A stretch of 45,474 nucleotides of DNA from an uncultured Acetobacteraceae bacterium (GTDB lineage Bacteria; Pseudomonadota; Alphaproteobacteria; Acetobacterales; Acetobacteraceae), in assembly GCA_903877125.1 (NCBI GenBank), contig CAIRCM010000195.1, positions 1 to 45,474 on the forward strand. Reading direction: 5' to 3'. Positions within the stretch are counted from its first letter, which is position 1. Every line of letters begins with the position of its first letter. Under the pieces are notes generated by a model. That model was not told where the DNA came from, did not search any database, and worked only from the letters and a program-made list of their open reading frames with translations. Positions 17,934 through 26,649 of the stretch are shown piece by piece. The position numbers and the translations under genes are program-made.

Positions 17934-18501
17934 CTAACCGCCGAGGTTGATCACCACCACACGGCGATTCAACGCCTCCGGCACATTCGGCCCCGTCGGC
18001 ACCTGCAACCCGTTCTGACCCAGACCCACCGCTTCCAGCTTGCCCGGGTCGACGTGATAGGTGCTGGCCAAATAGGCCACAACCCGCCTTGGCACGGGCT
18101 TCGGACAAGGCCAGGTTAGTCTCCGGGCTGCCCACGGTATCGGTATGCCCCTCGATCCGGAACCGCCCGCCCGCGAGCCGCGGATCGATCAGCGCCGTGC
18201 CCAACGTATCCAGCGCCCGGGTCGCGGCGGGCGTCAGTTCCGCCGAACCCGTCGCGAACAAAACGTACACATTGGCGGAAGGCAACGCCTCGGCCTGCGG
18301 TGCCATGCCGCCCGCCCCGCCGCCTTGTCCCTGTGGATGCACGATATGGATGCCGCGATTCACACCGCCCGCGGATGTCGGCGTCAGGGACCGGATCAGA
18401 TCGTTCGCGCTGGGGTTGCTCTGACCCCAGGCAAGGCCCCCACCAGCGGCCCCCAACGTTGCCCCGAACAAAACGGCCGTTGCCATTCGGATAACGCGCA
18501 T
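17934..18501 (-). pseudogene. OmpA-like protein, second tandem copy, frameshifted
   Basis: A paralogue of the upstream OmpA-like gene that keeps the same plan: signal peptide (MRVIRMATAVLFGATLGAAG..), ..NDLIRSLTP, GGVNRGIHIVHP, a Gly-rich linker, then FATGSAELTPAATRALDTLG and IEGHTDTVGSPETNLALSEA. Just after EARAKA the frame breaks: one extra C in the CCC at 18083-18085 (plus strand) shifts it. Removing that base restores VVAYLASTYHVDPGKLEAVG through NRRVVVINLGG and a stop at 17934, matching the intact neighbour. So it is a single-base insertion, either a young pseudogene or a sequencing error. CAGGAGAG lies 8-9 nt before the ATG at 18501. It follows the intact copy by 20 nt as the second gene of a two-gene operon. 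Confidence 0.85.
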
Positions 18502-18521
18502 CGAAACTCTCCTGCGGCGCC

Positions 18522-19112
18522 TCAGCTGCCGAGATTGACCACAACCACCCGGCGGTTGCGCGCTTCCGGCACGCCCTGCCCGGTCTTCACCAGCAACCCG
18601 TCCTCGCCCATGCCGATCGCGTCCAGCTTGCTCGGATCGATCTTGAACGTCTTCGTCAGATACGCCGCGACCGCCTTGGCCCGAGCGTCCGACAGGGCCT
18701 TGTTGCTTTCGGGGGTGCCGACGGTATCGGTATGACCCTCGATCCGGAACTTGCTGCCCGCCAGACGCGGATCGGTCAGCGCCTTCCCCAACACGTCGAG
18801 CGTCTTCACCGCCGCCGGCGTCAGTTCCGCCGATCCGGTCGCGAACAGAACGCTCAGGCTCGCCGACGGGGCGGCGTCCGCGGGCGCCGCGGGGGCCGGC
18901 TTCCCAGCCGTCGTCGTCGCTGTCGCGGGCACCGCCGGGTTGGACGGCGTGACGACATGGATCCCGCGCGTGGTTCCGGCCGTCGTCGATGGCGTCAGCG
19001 ACCGCACGAGATCGTCGGCTTTCGGCGTGCTCTGCGCCCAAGCGGTGCCCGAGGCCGCGGCCAATGCAAGTCCCCCGCAGAGGATGGTCGCCGACAAATA
19101 AGCCAATTTCAT
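18522..19112 (-). CDS. OmpA-family periplasmic/outer-membrane protein
   Basis: 196 residues: Sec signal peptide (MKLAYLSATILCGGLALAAA.., cleavage after TAWA), a short segment ending GTTRGIHVVTP, an Ala/Pro-rich linker, and a C-terminal OmpA-like peptidoglycan-binding domain. In that domain FATGSAELTPAAVKTLDVLG, IEGHTDTVGTPESNKALSDA, and ARNRRVVVVNL are the family landmarks, including the Asp/Arg positions that contact diaminopimelate. There is no beta-barrel, so it probably tethers something to the cell wall rather than forming a pore. GGGAG lies about 8 nt before the ATG. It heads a two-gene operon with a close paralogue that is frameshifted, so only this copy is certainly functional as sequenced. 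Confidence 0.88.
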   Translation of the reverse strand: MKLAYLSATILCGGLALAAASGTAWAQSTPKADDLVRSLTPSTTAGTTRGIHVVTPSNPAVPATATTTAGKPAPAAPADAAPSASLSVLFATGSAELTPAAVKTLDVLGKALTDPRLAGSKFRIEGHTDTVGTPESNKALSDARAKAVAAYLTKTFKIDPSKLDAIGMGEDGLLVKTGQGVPEARNRRVVVVNLGS

Positions 19113-19210
19113 ATTCAGTCTCCCAACAACGTTCGATATCTATAGCACCCGGTACCCGGCATCCACTGCCGCTCGCGTGGAATTGTTCTGAACGGCGTCC
19201 TGCGGCTCAT

Positions 19211-19216
19211 ATTATA
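19211..19216 (-). promoter_or_regulatory. Candidate -10 box for the OmpA-like operon
   Basis: The minus strand reads TATAAT exactly, a rare word in this GC-rich sequence, about 98 nt upstream of the ATG at 19112 and in the 133-bp gap after the EamA gene. No good -35 hexamer is visible at 16-18 nt, so this is only a candidate. Confidence 0.4.
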
Positions 19217-19245
19217 AACGAGGTCAGGTTGCCCGGACAGCGCCC

Positions 19246-20151
19246 TCATCCCCGGGCAGCCAGCGCCACGCCGCACAATGTCATCCCCAGTGCCAGAAGC
19301 TGGCGCGGTCCCAGCGCTTCCCCCAGCAGCAACGTGGAGCCGATGACGCCGATCATCGGCGACACCAGCACGGTCGTTGCCGCGGTCGATGCCGGTACCA
19401 GCTTCAGCGCGCGAAACCACGCCAGATAGGAAACCGACAACGGCAGCACCGCGATATACAGGACCGAGGTCCAGCCGGCTTGCGACATCCGACCCCAGAC
19501 CGGATGCTCCCATTGCGCCAGAATCAGCACCGGCAGGCTGCCGATGGCCCCTTGCCAAGCCACCCCCGTGGCCGGCGGCAGCCGCAGCGGGCGCTTCTTC
19601 GCCACCACCGTGCCCAACCCGAACAGCCACGCCGCCGCCAGTGCCATCGCCGCCCCCGGCAACTGCGCCCAGCTCGCCGCCGCCGTCCCGATCCCAACCA
19701 TCAGCGCCACACCGCCGCATCCCAGAAGGATCGCCGCGATCCGCGTCAACGTCAGCCGTTCCCCCAACACCGGCCAGGCAAGAATGGAAGCCCAGATCGG
19801 CAGCGTATAGGTGATCGTCACCGCCTCCGACGCGCTCAGATACACCAAAGCCTGCGTGGTCAGCACCACGAACAGCCCGTAATTCAGCATCGCGAACAGC
19901 AGCAGCCACGGCCACTGATCGCGTGGCGGCAACAGGCGTTCCCGCCGAGCGGCCGCGAGCGCGAAAGCAAACGCCGCCCCCCCGATGCCGCAGACCGAAC
20001 GCATGCTGAACGGCGGCAGCATCGTCAGCAGGAATTTGGATTGCGGCCAGGTCAAACCCCAGGTGCACGCGGTGAACAGCACAAGGCACAGCCCCTCGGC
20101 CCGAGAACCGATGAACCCCGGACGCGGCCGCTGCTCAGCGGACGTAGACAC
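19246..20151 (-). CDS. EamA/DMT-family metabolite transporter
   Basis: 301 residues with about ten predicted membrane segments in two EamA repeats (roughly 20-150 and 165-300). Features such as LVLFTACTWGLTWPQSKFLL at the start, GLFVVLTTQALVYLSASEAV in the first repeat and LSVSYLAWFRALKLVPASTA in the second are typical of the drug/metabolite transporter superfamily. Such proteins export amino acids, nucleosides or other small metabolites; the substrate is unknown. It is the last gene of an operon with the lipoprotein and the aldolase: its start lies 17 nt inside the lipoprotein gene. Confidence 0.88.
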   Translation of the reverse strand: MSTSAEQRPRPGFIGSRAEGLCLVLFTACTWGLTWPQSKFLLTMLPPFSMRSVCGIGGAAFAFALAAARRERLLPPRDQWPWLLLFAMLNYGLFVVLTTQALVYLSASEAVTITYTLPIWASILAWPVLGERLTLTRIAAILLGCGGVALMVGIGTAAASWAQLPGAAMALAAAWLFGLGTVVAKKRPLRLPPATGVAWQGAIGSLPVLILAQWEHPVWGRMSQAGWTSVLYIAVLPLSVSYLAWFRALKLVPASTAATTVLVSPMIGVIGSTLLLGEALGPRQLLALGMTLCGVALAARG

Positions 20152-20539
20152 GCACCTGAACGGCGGCAGCCGAACCGTCCGTCTGCATCCCCAAATGCAC
20201 CCGCGCCGCCGGCACCCGCTCGGCCATGATCGTGCGCATCACCTCGACCGCTTCCGCCGGCGGGCCGGACTCCAGCGACTTGACGACCGCCACCACATCG
20301 AACTGCACGTTCGCGTCCCGCATCTGCGCCGACCGCACCGCCACCCGCAGCAATTCCTTGTACGCGAGGGACCGGCTGGTGAAATCGATCGTCACCAGCG
20401 GCGTACGCGAATCGTATTTCACCGGCGGACCCGGAATGAGCGGAATCGGTTCCGCCTCGGGCGAGGGGGCAAAGGTGTTCTGATCGATCAACTTGCATCC
20501 CGCGAGAAGCAGAATGGCCAACAGCGGCACGAATTTCAC
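20135..20539 (-). CDS. Small lipoprotein of unknown function
   Basis: 134 residues with a lipoprotein signal (MKFVPLLAILLLAGCK, lipobox LAGC, Cys15). The next residue after Cys is Lys, so outer-membrane sorting is plausible. The mature part has a Pro-rich linker (PEAEPIPLIPGPPVKYD) then a compact alpha/beta stretch ending in QVRVYVR. I do not recognise a family. The start overlaps the aldolase stop by 4 nt (ATGA) and the end overlaps the transporter start by 17 nt, so it is firmly part of that operon. Confidence 0.75.
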   Translation of the reverse strand: MKFVPLLAILLLAGCKLIDQNTFAPSPEAEPIPLIPGPPVKYDSRTPLVTIDFTSRSLAYKELLRVAVRSAQMRDANVQFDVVAVVKSLESGPPAEAVEVMRTIMAERVPAARVHLGMQTDGSAAAVQVRVYVR

Positions 20540-21297
20540 TGTCTGTACTCCGGAGCGCTCGCATCGAGCCGCCGCTTGATACTGGCCAAATGCAGCGCCG
20601 GCGAGTCCCGCCCGCCCTCATGACGCATCTGCTCCGCCGTCCGTTCGGCGATCTCCCGCGGAATCGGCCGCACCGGCCGGCCGGATGCCCCAGCCAGGCG
20701 CTGCACCTCCGCCGCCCGCTCCAGATAATACAGGTCGTCCCAGGCCTTCGCGATCGTCGGCGCCACCACCATCACGCCGTGGTGCCGCATGAACAGAATG
20801 TCGGCATCGCCGATGGTCGAGGCGATGCGATCGCCCTCGGCCTCATCCAAAGCCAGCCCGCCATATTCCTCATCCACCGCCACCCGGCCGTAGAACTTCA
20901 TCGCACTCTGCCCCGCGAACAGCAGCGGCGGCCCTTCCACCATCGTCAGCGCCGTCGCGTTCGGCATATGCGTATGAAACGCCGCCCGCGCCCGCGGCAC
21001 CCGCATGTGCAGCCGCGCATGAATATAAAATGCCGTATCTTCAGGGACTCCGTCACCCGAGATGACACGCCGGTTGAAGTCGCAAATCAACAATCGGGAC
21101 GCCGTGATCTCCCCGAACGACCACCCGTCCGGGTTCACGAGAAAAAGATCGTCCCGCCCCGGCACCATGAACGACAAATGATTGCACACGCCCTCATGCA
21201 GCCCCATTTGCGCGGCTGCTCGGAAACAGGCGGCGAGGTCGACACGCGCCTGCCACACTTCCGGCCGGTCGAGATCGTTATGACGGGGTGTATTCAT
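20536..21297 (-). CDS. Class II aldolase/adducin family protein
   Basis: About 253 residues from MNTPRHNDLDRPEVW at 21297; the frame opens 16 codons earlier, but that extension looks non-coding. The zinc-binding histidines of the L-fuculose-phosphate-aldolase fold are seen in FHTHMPNATAL and RHHGVMVV, and NHLSFMVPGRDDLFLVNPDG is the usual N-terminal block. Members cleave or epimerise sugar phosphates, but many, like this one, are uncharacterised and act on other hydroxy-keto compounds. It is the first gene of an operon with a lipoprotein and an EamA transporter, and is divergent from the M20 amidohydrolase with 81 bp between starts, suggesting a shared control region. Confidence 0.83.
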   Translation of the reverse strand: MNTPRHNDLDRPEVWQARVDLAACFRAAAQMGLHEGVCNHLSFMVPGRDDLFLVNPDGWSFGEITASRLLICDFNRRVISGDGVPEDTAFYIHARLHMRVPRARAAFHTHMPNATALTMVEGPPLLFAGQSAMKFYGRVAVDEEYGGLALDEAEGDRIASTIGDADILFMRHHGVMVVAPTIAKAWDDLYYLERAAEVQRLAGASGRPVRPIPREIAERTAEQMRHEGGRDSPALHLASIKRRLDASAPEYRQ

Positions 21298-21378
21298 ACC
21301 CCCAAGCTTGCAGGAAGCGGGCGGACGGGCAAGATGCGCCAGCAATCGTCACTGACAATCGTCACCGGAGCATCACCC

Positions 21379-22629
21379 ATGGCCGCCTCCCAAACCAACC
21401 AGCGCATCGACGCCAAACGTCTTTGGGATACGCTCATGGGCTACGCCGAAATCGGCGCGACCCCGAAAGGCGGCGTCCGCCGCCTGGCCCTGTCCGACGT
21501 CGACAAGCGCGGCCGCGACCGCTTCCGCGCCGACTGCGAGGCGCTCGGCCTGACCGTCCGCGTCGATGCGGTGGGAAATATGTTCGCCCGCCGCGCCGGC
21601 CGCGACCCCAACCGCCTGCCGGTCCTGTTCGGCTCGCACCTCGACAGCCAGCCAAGCGGCGGCAAATTCGACGGCGCACTCGGCGTCCTCGCCGGCCTTG
21701 AAGTGATGCGCAGCCTCAACGACCTCGGCATCGTCACCGAAGCCCCGCTCGAACTGATCAACTGGACCGATGAGGAAGGCGCCCGATTCGGCCGCAGCCT
21801 CGCCGGCTCCGGCGTCTGGACCGGCGACTACCCGGAAGAACAGATTCTCGCCCTGAAAGACGTCGAAGGCCGCACCGTCGGCGAATCCCTCGACGCCATC
21901 GGCTACCGCGGCCCCGAACCCGCCACGAGATTCCCCGCCGATGCCTACTTCGAACTGCACATCGAACAAGGCCCGATCCTCGAACGCGAGGGCAAAACAA
22001 TCGGCATCGTCACCGGCGCCCAGTCGCAGATCTGGTACGACGCCGTCACCACCGGCCAGGACAGCCACGCCGGCACCACGCCCCCCTCGGCCCGCAAGGA
22101 TGCCATGGTCTGCGCCGCCCGCATTATCGACCTCGTGGACCGCATGATGCGCGCCCGTGGCGAAGACGGCCGCGGCACCGTCGGCCAGGTGCTTGTTTCC
22201 CCCAACAGCCGCAACGTCATCCCCGGCGAGGTCCGCTTCTCCGTCGAATTCCGACACCCCGACAGCGCCGAGGTCGACCGCCTCGAAGCCCAGTTCCCCC
22301 GCGAGGCCGGCTTCATCGCCCGCGATTGCGGCATCGACCTGCAACTCACCACGCTCTTCAAATACGCCGCCCAGCCCTTCGACCCCAGCTGCGTCGAACT
22401 GGTCCGCCAGGGTGCCGCCAAGCTGGGCTACCCGACCCGCGACATCGTCTCCGGCGCCGGACACGATGCCGTCTACGTCGCCCGCCACATCCCCACCGCG
22501 ATGATCTTCACCCCCTGCAAGGACGGCCTGTCCCACAACGAGGCCGAGAGCATCGAACCGTCGGAAGCTGAAGCCGGCTGTCAGGTGCTGTTCGAGGCCG
22601 TCGTCGCCCGCGCCAACCGCACGCTCTAA
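21379..22629 (+). CDS. M20-family Zn-dependent amidohydrolase (N-carbamoyl-amino acid hydrolase/allantoate amidohydrolase type)
   Basis: 416 residues, the usual size for AmaB/HyuC/AllC enzymes. Metal ligands are visible: GSHLDSQPSGGKFDGALGVL (His, Asp), WTDEEGARF (Glu pair), ELHIEQGP (His) and LSHNEAE near the C terminus (His). HAGTTPPSARKDA belongs to the lid domain. These cytosolic enzymes hydrolyse N-carbamoyl-amino acids or ureido compounds to give amino acids, ammonia and CO2. ATG at 21379 has CCGGAG 8 nt upstream; an in-frame ATG at 21334 is an alternative. Divergent from the aldolase operon. Downstream lies a repeat cluster. Confidence 0.9.
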   Translation: MAASQTNQRIDAKRLWDTLMGYAEIGATPKGGVRRLALSDVDKRGRDRFRADCEALGLTVRVDAVGNMFARRAGRDPNRLPVLFGSHLDSQPSGGKFDGALGVLAGLEVMRSLNDLGIVTEAPLELINWTDEEGARFGRSLAGSGVWTGDYPEEQILALKDVEGRTVGESLDAIGYRGPEPATRFPADAYFELHIEQGPILEREGKTIGIVTGAQSQIWYDAVTTGQDSHAGTTPPSARKDAMVCAARIIDLVDRMMRARGEDGRGTVGQVLVSPNSRNVIPGEVRFSVEFRHPDSAEVDRLEAQFPREAGFIARDCGIDLQLTTLFKYAAQPFDPSCVELVRQGAAKLGYPTRDIVSGAGHDAVYVARHIPTAMIFTPCKDGLSHNEAESIEPSEAEAGCQVLFEAVVARANRTL

Positions 22630-22673
22630 ATCCGGCCCCCGCCCCAATCGATGACGCATCGGCCTTCCACCCG

Positions 22674-22953
22674 CATCATGCCGGCGAATGCCGGTATCCA
22701 CGACTGAGGCGATGGCATCGCGTTACTCGCGGCCCCCCGCGTCATGCCGGCGAATGCCGGTATCCACGACTGACGCGATGGCCATCGCGTGGCTCGCGGC
22801 CCCCCGCGTCATGCCGGCGAATGCCGGTATCCACGACTGAGGCGATGGCCATCGCGTGGCTCGCGGCCCCCGCGTCATGCCGGCGAATGCCGGTATCCAC
22901 GACTTTTCAAACTCCGCGCAGCGAAAGTCGTGGATACCGGCATTCACCGGCCC
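22674..22953. repeat. Four tandem ~66-bp repeats plus one inverted copy
   Basis: Direct units begin with CATGCCGGCGAATGCCGG at 22677, 22743, 22810 and 22876 (spacing 66, 67, 66), each followed by TATCCACGACTG and, in the first three, a GCGATGGC..CGCG stretch. An inverted copy (AAAGTCGTGGATACCGGCAT) occupies 22924-22943 and pairs with the fourth direct unit around a 17-nt loop, giving a long hairpin. The ATGCCGGCGAATGCCGG word is a well-known dispersed repeat in many proteobacteria. With the next feature this fills the 408-bp gap between the amidohydrolase and egtD; no gene is supported here. Confidence 0.88.
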
Positions 22954-23000
22954 GACGATACGGGTCGGGCAACGAGTCAAGGCTTCGGGCGGTTGGAACC

Positions 23001-23035
23001 ACACGGCGGCGTGAATCACGCGATCAAACAAAGAC
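23001..23035. repeat. REP-like GCGTGAATCACGC palindrome next to the egtD stop codon
   Basis: The core GCGTGAATCACGC (23009-23021) is a perfect odd palindrome followed by GATCAAACAAAGAC. CACGGCGGCGTGAATC and the following bases match 42041-42068 at 26 of 28 positions, and the right part matches all three units at 3.9-4.4 kb. It ends 2 nt before the egtD stop codon and in egtD orientation would be transcribed as a hairpin at the very end of the mRNA. Confidence 0.75.
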
Positions 23036-23037
23036 TC

Positions 23038-23964
23038 CTACCGCTGATTGAGCAGAAAATGCCCGAAACGCTGGCCCGGGGCGGTCCATTGCCGCTCCAA
23101 GGTCCAGCCGGCCTGGCGGGCCAGCGTCAGCAGGCGGTCTTGGGTGTGTTTGTAGCTGTTCTCAGTGTGGATCGTCTCGCCTTCGGCGAAATGCAGGGTC
23201 TCGCCGGCAATCGCCACGGTCTGGTCGTGCAGACTGACGAGGTGCATCTCGATGCGGCTTTCGTCGTCGTTCCATCGGGCTTCGTGGCGGAACGCCATGG
23301 GGTCGAAGGTGGCCTCGGCTTCGCGGTTGAGGCGGACCAGAAGGTTGCGGTTGAACGCGGCGGTCACGCCAGCGGCGTCGTCGTAAGCCGGGAGGAGCTC
23401 GAGCGGCGATTTACGCAGGTCGGCACCCAGCAGGAACCGGGCGCCGGCCCCCAGAGTGGTCCGGGCTCGGCTCAGAAAGGCGATGGCGGCCTCGGGTTCG
23501 AGGTTGCCAATGGTGGAGCCCGGAAAGAAGCCGAGCACGGGAGCATCCGCGGGGATGGGTGGCAGGACGATGGGGTACATGAAGTCGGCGACGCGCGGCG
23601 CGACCGTGATCGCCGGGTGGCTTTGGGCCATGCGCGCGCGCAGTTGCGCGAGTTCGGCCGCGGCGACGTCGATGGGGATGTAGGCCTGGAAGGCGCCCTG
23701 CGTGGCGAGGAGAAAGGCGGCCTTGTCCTCGGTGCTGGCGCCATATTCGGCGAGCACGGCGTCGGGGCCGACGAGATCGGCGACGGCGGGGCCGATCGTG
23801 GCGAGCAGCGCGCGTTCGGTGCGGGTGAGGTAGTATTCCGGCAGTTCGGTGATCCGGTAGAACAGCCGGCAGCCCTCGGCGTCGTAGAACAGGGAGGGCG
23901 GCAGGGTTTTTCGGGGCGCGCGGAGGCCCGCCAGAGCAACGCGCACGACGTCCGGATCGCGCAT
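23038..23964 (-). CDS. egtD: L-histidine N-alpha-methyltransferase EgtD
   Basis: A 308-residue SAM-dependent methyltransferase that trimethylates histidine to hercynine, the first step of ergothioneine synthesis. Typical features are RKTLPPSLFYDAEGCRLFYR, LPEYYLTRTERALL, the SAM loop EYGASTEDKAAFLL, FFPGSTIGNLEPE, ADLRKSP, and YDDAAGVTAAFNRNLL. The correct start is ATG at 23964; a longer open frame running back through egtB in another frame is not real. The ATG overlaps the egtB stop codon (ATGA), so translation is coupled. The stop codon abuts a REP-like palindrome. Confidence 0.93.
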   Translation of the reverse strand: MRDPDVVRVALAGLRAPRKTLPPSLFYDAEGCRLFYRITELPEYYLTRTERALLATIGPAVADLVGPDAVLAEYGASTEDKAAFLLATQGAFQAYIPIDVAAAELAQLRARMAQSHPAITVAPRVADFMYPIVLPPIPADAPVLGFFPGSTIGNLEPEAAIAFLSRARTTLGAGARFLLGADLRKSPLELLPAYDDAAGVTAAFNRNLLVRLNREAEATFDPMAFRHEARWNDDESRIEMHLVSLHDQTVAIAGETLHFAEGETIHTENSYKHTQDRLLTLARQAGWTLERQWTAPGQRFGHFLLNQR

Positions 23965-25127
23965 CAGAGGTCGCGCGCCAGTCGCAGGCCGGTGAATTGC
24001 CAGCGTTTGTCCGGATGGAAGAAGTTGCGGTAGGTCGCCCGCGCATGGCCGGGGGGCGTTGCCATCGAGCCGCCGCGCAGGACCATCTGATTCACCATGA
24101 ATTTGCCGTTGTATTCGCCGACCGCGCCGCCGGGCGCTTTGAACCCTGGATAGGGGCGATACGCGCTGTCGGTCCATTGCCAAACATGGGTGGTGGCTTC
24201 GTGCAGGTCCGCGGCGGCGGCTTCCCATTCGCCTTCCGTGGGCAGACGGGCGCCGGCCCAGCGGGCGAAGGCATCGGCCTCGTACCAGGAAATGTGCCGG
24301 ACCGGGGCGTCCGGCTCGATCGGGGTGCGGCCGCCCAGACCCATTTGGGTGCCGTCTTCGCCCCAGTGGAGCGGGGCTTGCCAACCGTTCGTCTGGACGG
24401 TGGCCCAGCCGTCGGACATCCACAGGGATGCGGTGGCGTAGCCTCGGTCCGCGATGAAGTCCTGCCAGTCGCGATTGCGGACGAGACGGTCCGCGATGGC
24501 GTAGTCGGCGAGGAGGACCTCGTGCCTGGGCAATTCGTTGTCGAATGCGAAACCCTGACCGGCGTGGCCGATGCGCACGACCGCTCGGGGGTAGTGCCGG
24601 AATTTGGTGGGGCCGGCGACGGCCGGCGGCTCCCGCCACAGCGGCTCGGCCGCGGGGGCGAGCGGGTTTTGGGCAAAGGCATGGAGGATGTCGGTCAACA
24701 GCAGTTCCTGATGCTGTTGTTCGTGCTGAAGGCCGAGCTCCACGAGGTCCGGCGGGAGGATGTGGAGCCAGGTCTGCATCGCTTGGTCGACATGGGCCCG
24801 ATAGGCGCTGATCTGCTCGGCGGTCGGCCGCGTGAGCAGGCCGCGCATCGGCCGGGGATGACGGGCGCCAACGGCTTCGTAGTAGGAATTGAACAGATAG
24901 ACGAAGGCGGGGTCGAACACCTGGTAGCGCGGCACGTGTTGGGTGAGCAGGAACTGCTCGAAGAACCAGGTGATGTGGGCGCGATGCCATTTCGCCGGGC
25001 TGGCGTCGGGCATGGACTGCACGCACTGATCTTCAGGCGACAAGGCAGCGACAAGTGCCTCGGTATGCGCGCGGATGGCGGCATAGCGGGTCGCTAGGGT
25101 CGCGGGCGCGGGGGCGATGTCGTCCAT
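23964..25127 (-). CDS. egtB: Ergothioneine sulfoxide synthase EgtB
   Basis: A 387-residue non-heme iron enzyme that joins hercynine to a thiol (gamma-glutamylcysteine or cysteine) with O2. The N-terminal DinB-like domain supplies the iron ligands: the first His in PAKWHRAHITWF and the pair in LQHEQQHQELL. The C-terminal half is the FGE-sulfatase (C-type lectin) domain: HYPRAVVRIG, HISWYEADAFARWAGARLPT, EGEWEAAA, VWQWTDSAYRPYPGF, and VLRGGSMATP. It precedes and overlaps egtD. No egtA, egtC or egtE is nearby, as in other proteobacteria that have only egtBD here. Confidence 0.93.
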   Translation of the reverse strand: MDDIAPAPATLATRYAAIRAHTEALVAALSPEDQCVQSMPDASPAKWHRAHITWFFEQFLLTQHVPRYQVFDPAFVYLFNSYYEAVGARHPRPMRGLLTRPTAEQISAYRAHVDQAMQTWLHILPPDLVELGLQHEQQHQELLLTDILHAFAQNPLAPAAEPLWREPPAVAGPTKFRHYPRAVVRIGHAGQGFAFDNELPRHEVLLADYAIADRLVRNRDWQDFIADRGYATASLWMSDGWATVQTNGWQAPLHWGEDGTQMGLGGRTPIEPDAPVRHISWYEADAFARWAGARLPTEGEWEAAAADLHEATTHVWQWTDSAYRPYPGFKAPGGAVGEYNGKFMVNQMVLRGGSMATPPGHARATYRNFFHPDKRWQFTGLRLARDL

Positions 25128-25233
25128 TCCGGGGATTATGGCATCGCCGGTCGGGAGGCGGAAGTGTCACACCGTTGTCGTTGATTGGAATGGGGGGCTA
25201 CTTATGATCCCGCGCGTCTTCCGGAGTCTCCCA

Positions 25234-26562
25234 ATGTTGAAATCGTTCGCTTTTGCCGCCGCTTTGTTGGCATCGACCGCGACATTTGCCCAGGTTGCCG
25301 AACCGCTGGCGAAGGTCGGCCATATCGTTGTGATCTTCGAGGAGAACCGCAGCTTCGACAGCATGTTCGGCCACTTTCCCGGCGCCAACGGCCTCGCCAA
25401 CGCCGGCGATCGCGCGATCCAGATCGGGCCGGACGGCAAGCCTTACGAATTCCTGCCGCATCCGATCGACAGCCATATCAAGGCCGTCGACCCCCGGTTC
25501 CCGGCCAATTTGGCGAACCGGCCGTTCGATCTCGCGCATTACGTGGCGATCGGGGACAAGACCGGCGACCTGATCCATGCCTTCTATCAGGAGCAAATGC
25601 AGATCGATGGCGGCAGGATGGACCGTTATGCGGCCGTGTCCGACGCCGCCGGTCTGGTCATGGGATACTACGACACGTCGAAGACCGAGCTTTGGAAGCT
25701 CGCACAACAGTTCACGCTGGGCGACGCGATGTTCCATTCGGCGTTCGGCGGCTCGTTCCTGAACCACTCGTTCCTCGTCTGCTCCTGCGCGTTCCGCTTC
25801 CCCGAAGCACCGGCGTCGATGGTGGCGCAGGTCGGGCCGGACGGGACGATGATCAAGAACGGGCAGGTCACGCCGGACGGCTTCGCGGTGAACACCACCC
25901 AGTCGGTGTATCTGCACGATCCGAAGCAGACCGACACCACCCGGCTGGTACCGCCGCAGACGATGCCGCATATCGGCGACCGCCTGGATGCCAAGGGCGT
26001 CAACTGGGCATGGTATTCGGGCGGCTACGACGATGCGATGGCGGGCAAGCCGAGCCCGCTGTTCCAGTTTCATCATCAGGCGCTGGCGTATTTCCAGAAC
26101 CTCGCGCCCGGCACGCCCGCGCAGAAGGCCCACCTGAAGGACTACAATGATTTTGTCCGCGACATAAAGGCGGGTTCCCTGCCGCCGGTCGTGTTCTACA
26201 AGCCGATCGGGGAAAACAACGAGCACCCAGGCTACGCCGAGATCGCGACCGGCGACCGGCACCTGGCCGAGATCGTGGCACTGCTGCAAAAAAGCCCCGA
26301 TTACAAGGACATGCTGATCATTATCACCTACGACGAGAACGGCGGGTCCTGGGACCATGTGGCGCCGCCGCGGCGCGATAAATGGGGCCCGGGGACCCGA
26401 GTCCCGCTGGTCGCGATTGGGCCGATGGTGAAGAACGGCTATGTCGATCATACCCCTTACGATTTCGGCTCGATCCTGAAAACGATCGAACTGCGCTTCG
26501 GCGCGGCGCCGGTGAACGAAATCGACGGGAATGCCTATCCGATGGTTGGGTTGCTGAAATAG
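25234..26562 (+). CDS. Exported phosphoesterase (AcpA/phospholipase C family)
   Basis: About 442 residues from MLKSFAFAAALLASTATFAQ, a clean Sec signal peptide with CGGAG 7 nt upstream; an earlier in-frame ATG at 25204 would place a charged stretch ahead of it. The phosphoesterase (PF04185) signature is HIVVIFEENRSFDSMFGHFP at the mature N terminus, and ITYDENGGSWDHVAPP plus GTRVPLVAIGPMVKNGYVDH at the C-terminal side carry further metal or active-site residues. Relatives include acid phosphatase AcpA and phospholipases C; the shorter length favours an acid phosphatase. It stands alone, convergent with cobA. Confidence 0.88.
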   Translation: MLKSFAFAAALLASTATFAQVAEPLAKVGHIVVIFEENRSFDSMFGHFPGANGLANAGDRAIQIGPDGKPYEFLPHPIDSHIKAVDPRFPANLANRPFDLAHYVAIGDKTGDLIHAFYQEQMQIDGGRMDRYAAVSDAAGLVMGYYDTSKTELWKLAQQFTLGDAMFHSAFGGSFLNHSFLVCSCAFRFPEAPASMVAQVGPDGTMIKNGQVTPDGFAVNTTQSVYLHDPKQTDTTRLVPPQTMPHIGDRLDAKGVNWAWYSGGYDDAMAGKPSPLFQFHHQALAYFQNLAPGTPAQKAHLKDYNDFVRDIKAGSLPPVVFYKPIGENNEHPGYAEIATGDRHLAEIVALLQKSPDYKDMLIIITYDENGGSWDHVAPPRRDKWGPGTRVPLVAIGPMVKNGYVDHTPYDFGSILKTIELRFGAAPVNEIDGNAYPMVGLLK

Positions 26563-26649
26563 GGCGGGCTGTAAACGGTTTGACGGAACGCGACACGGCC
26601 GACGCCGGGCGGTGTTACGCCGTCGCCGCCACGGGTTCGGCCAGACGTA

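Noticed and set aside
22674-22953. CRISPR array
   Set aside because: The units are ~66 bp tandem repeats with near-identical sequence throughout, so there are no unique spacers, and no cas genes are present.
23965-25026. N-terminal extension of EgtD through the egtB gene
   Set aside because: The frame is open by chance; the extension is Arg/Pro-rich and overlaps the entire egtB gene. The ATGA junction at 23964 is a natural start.
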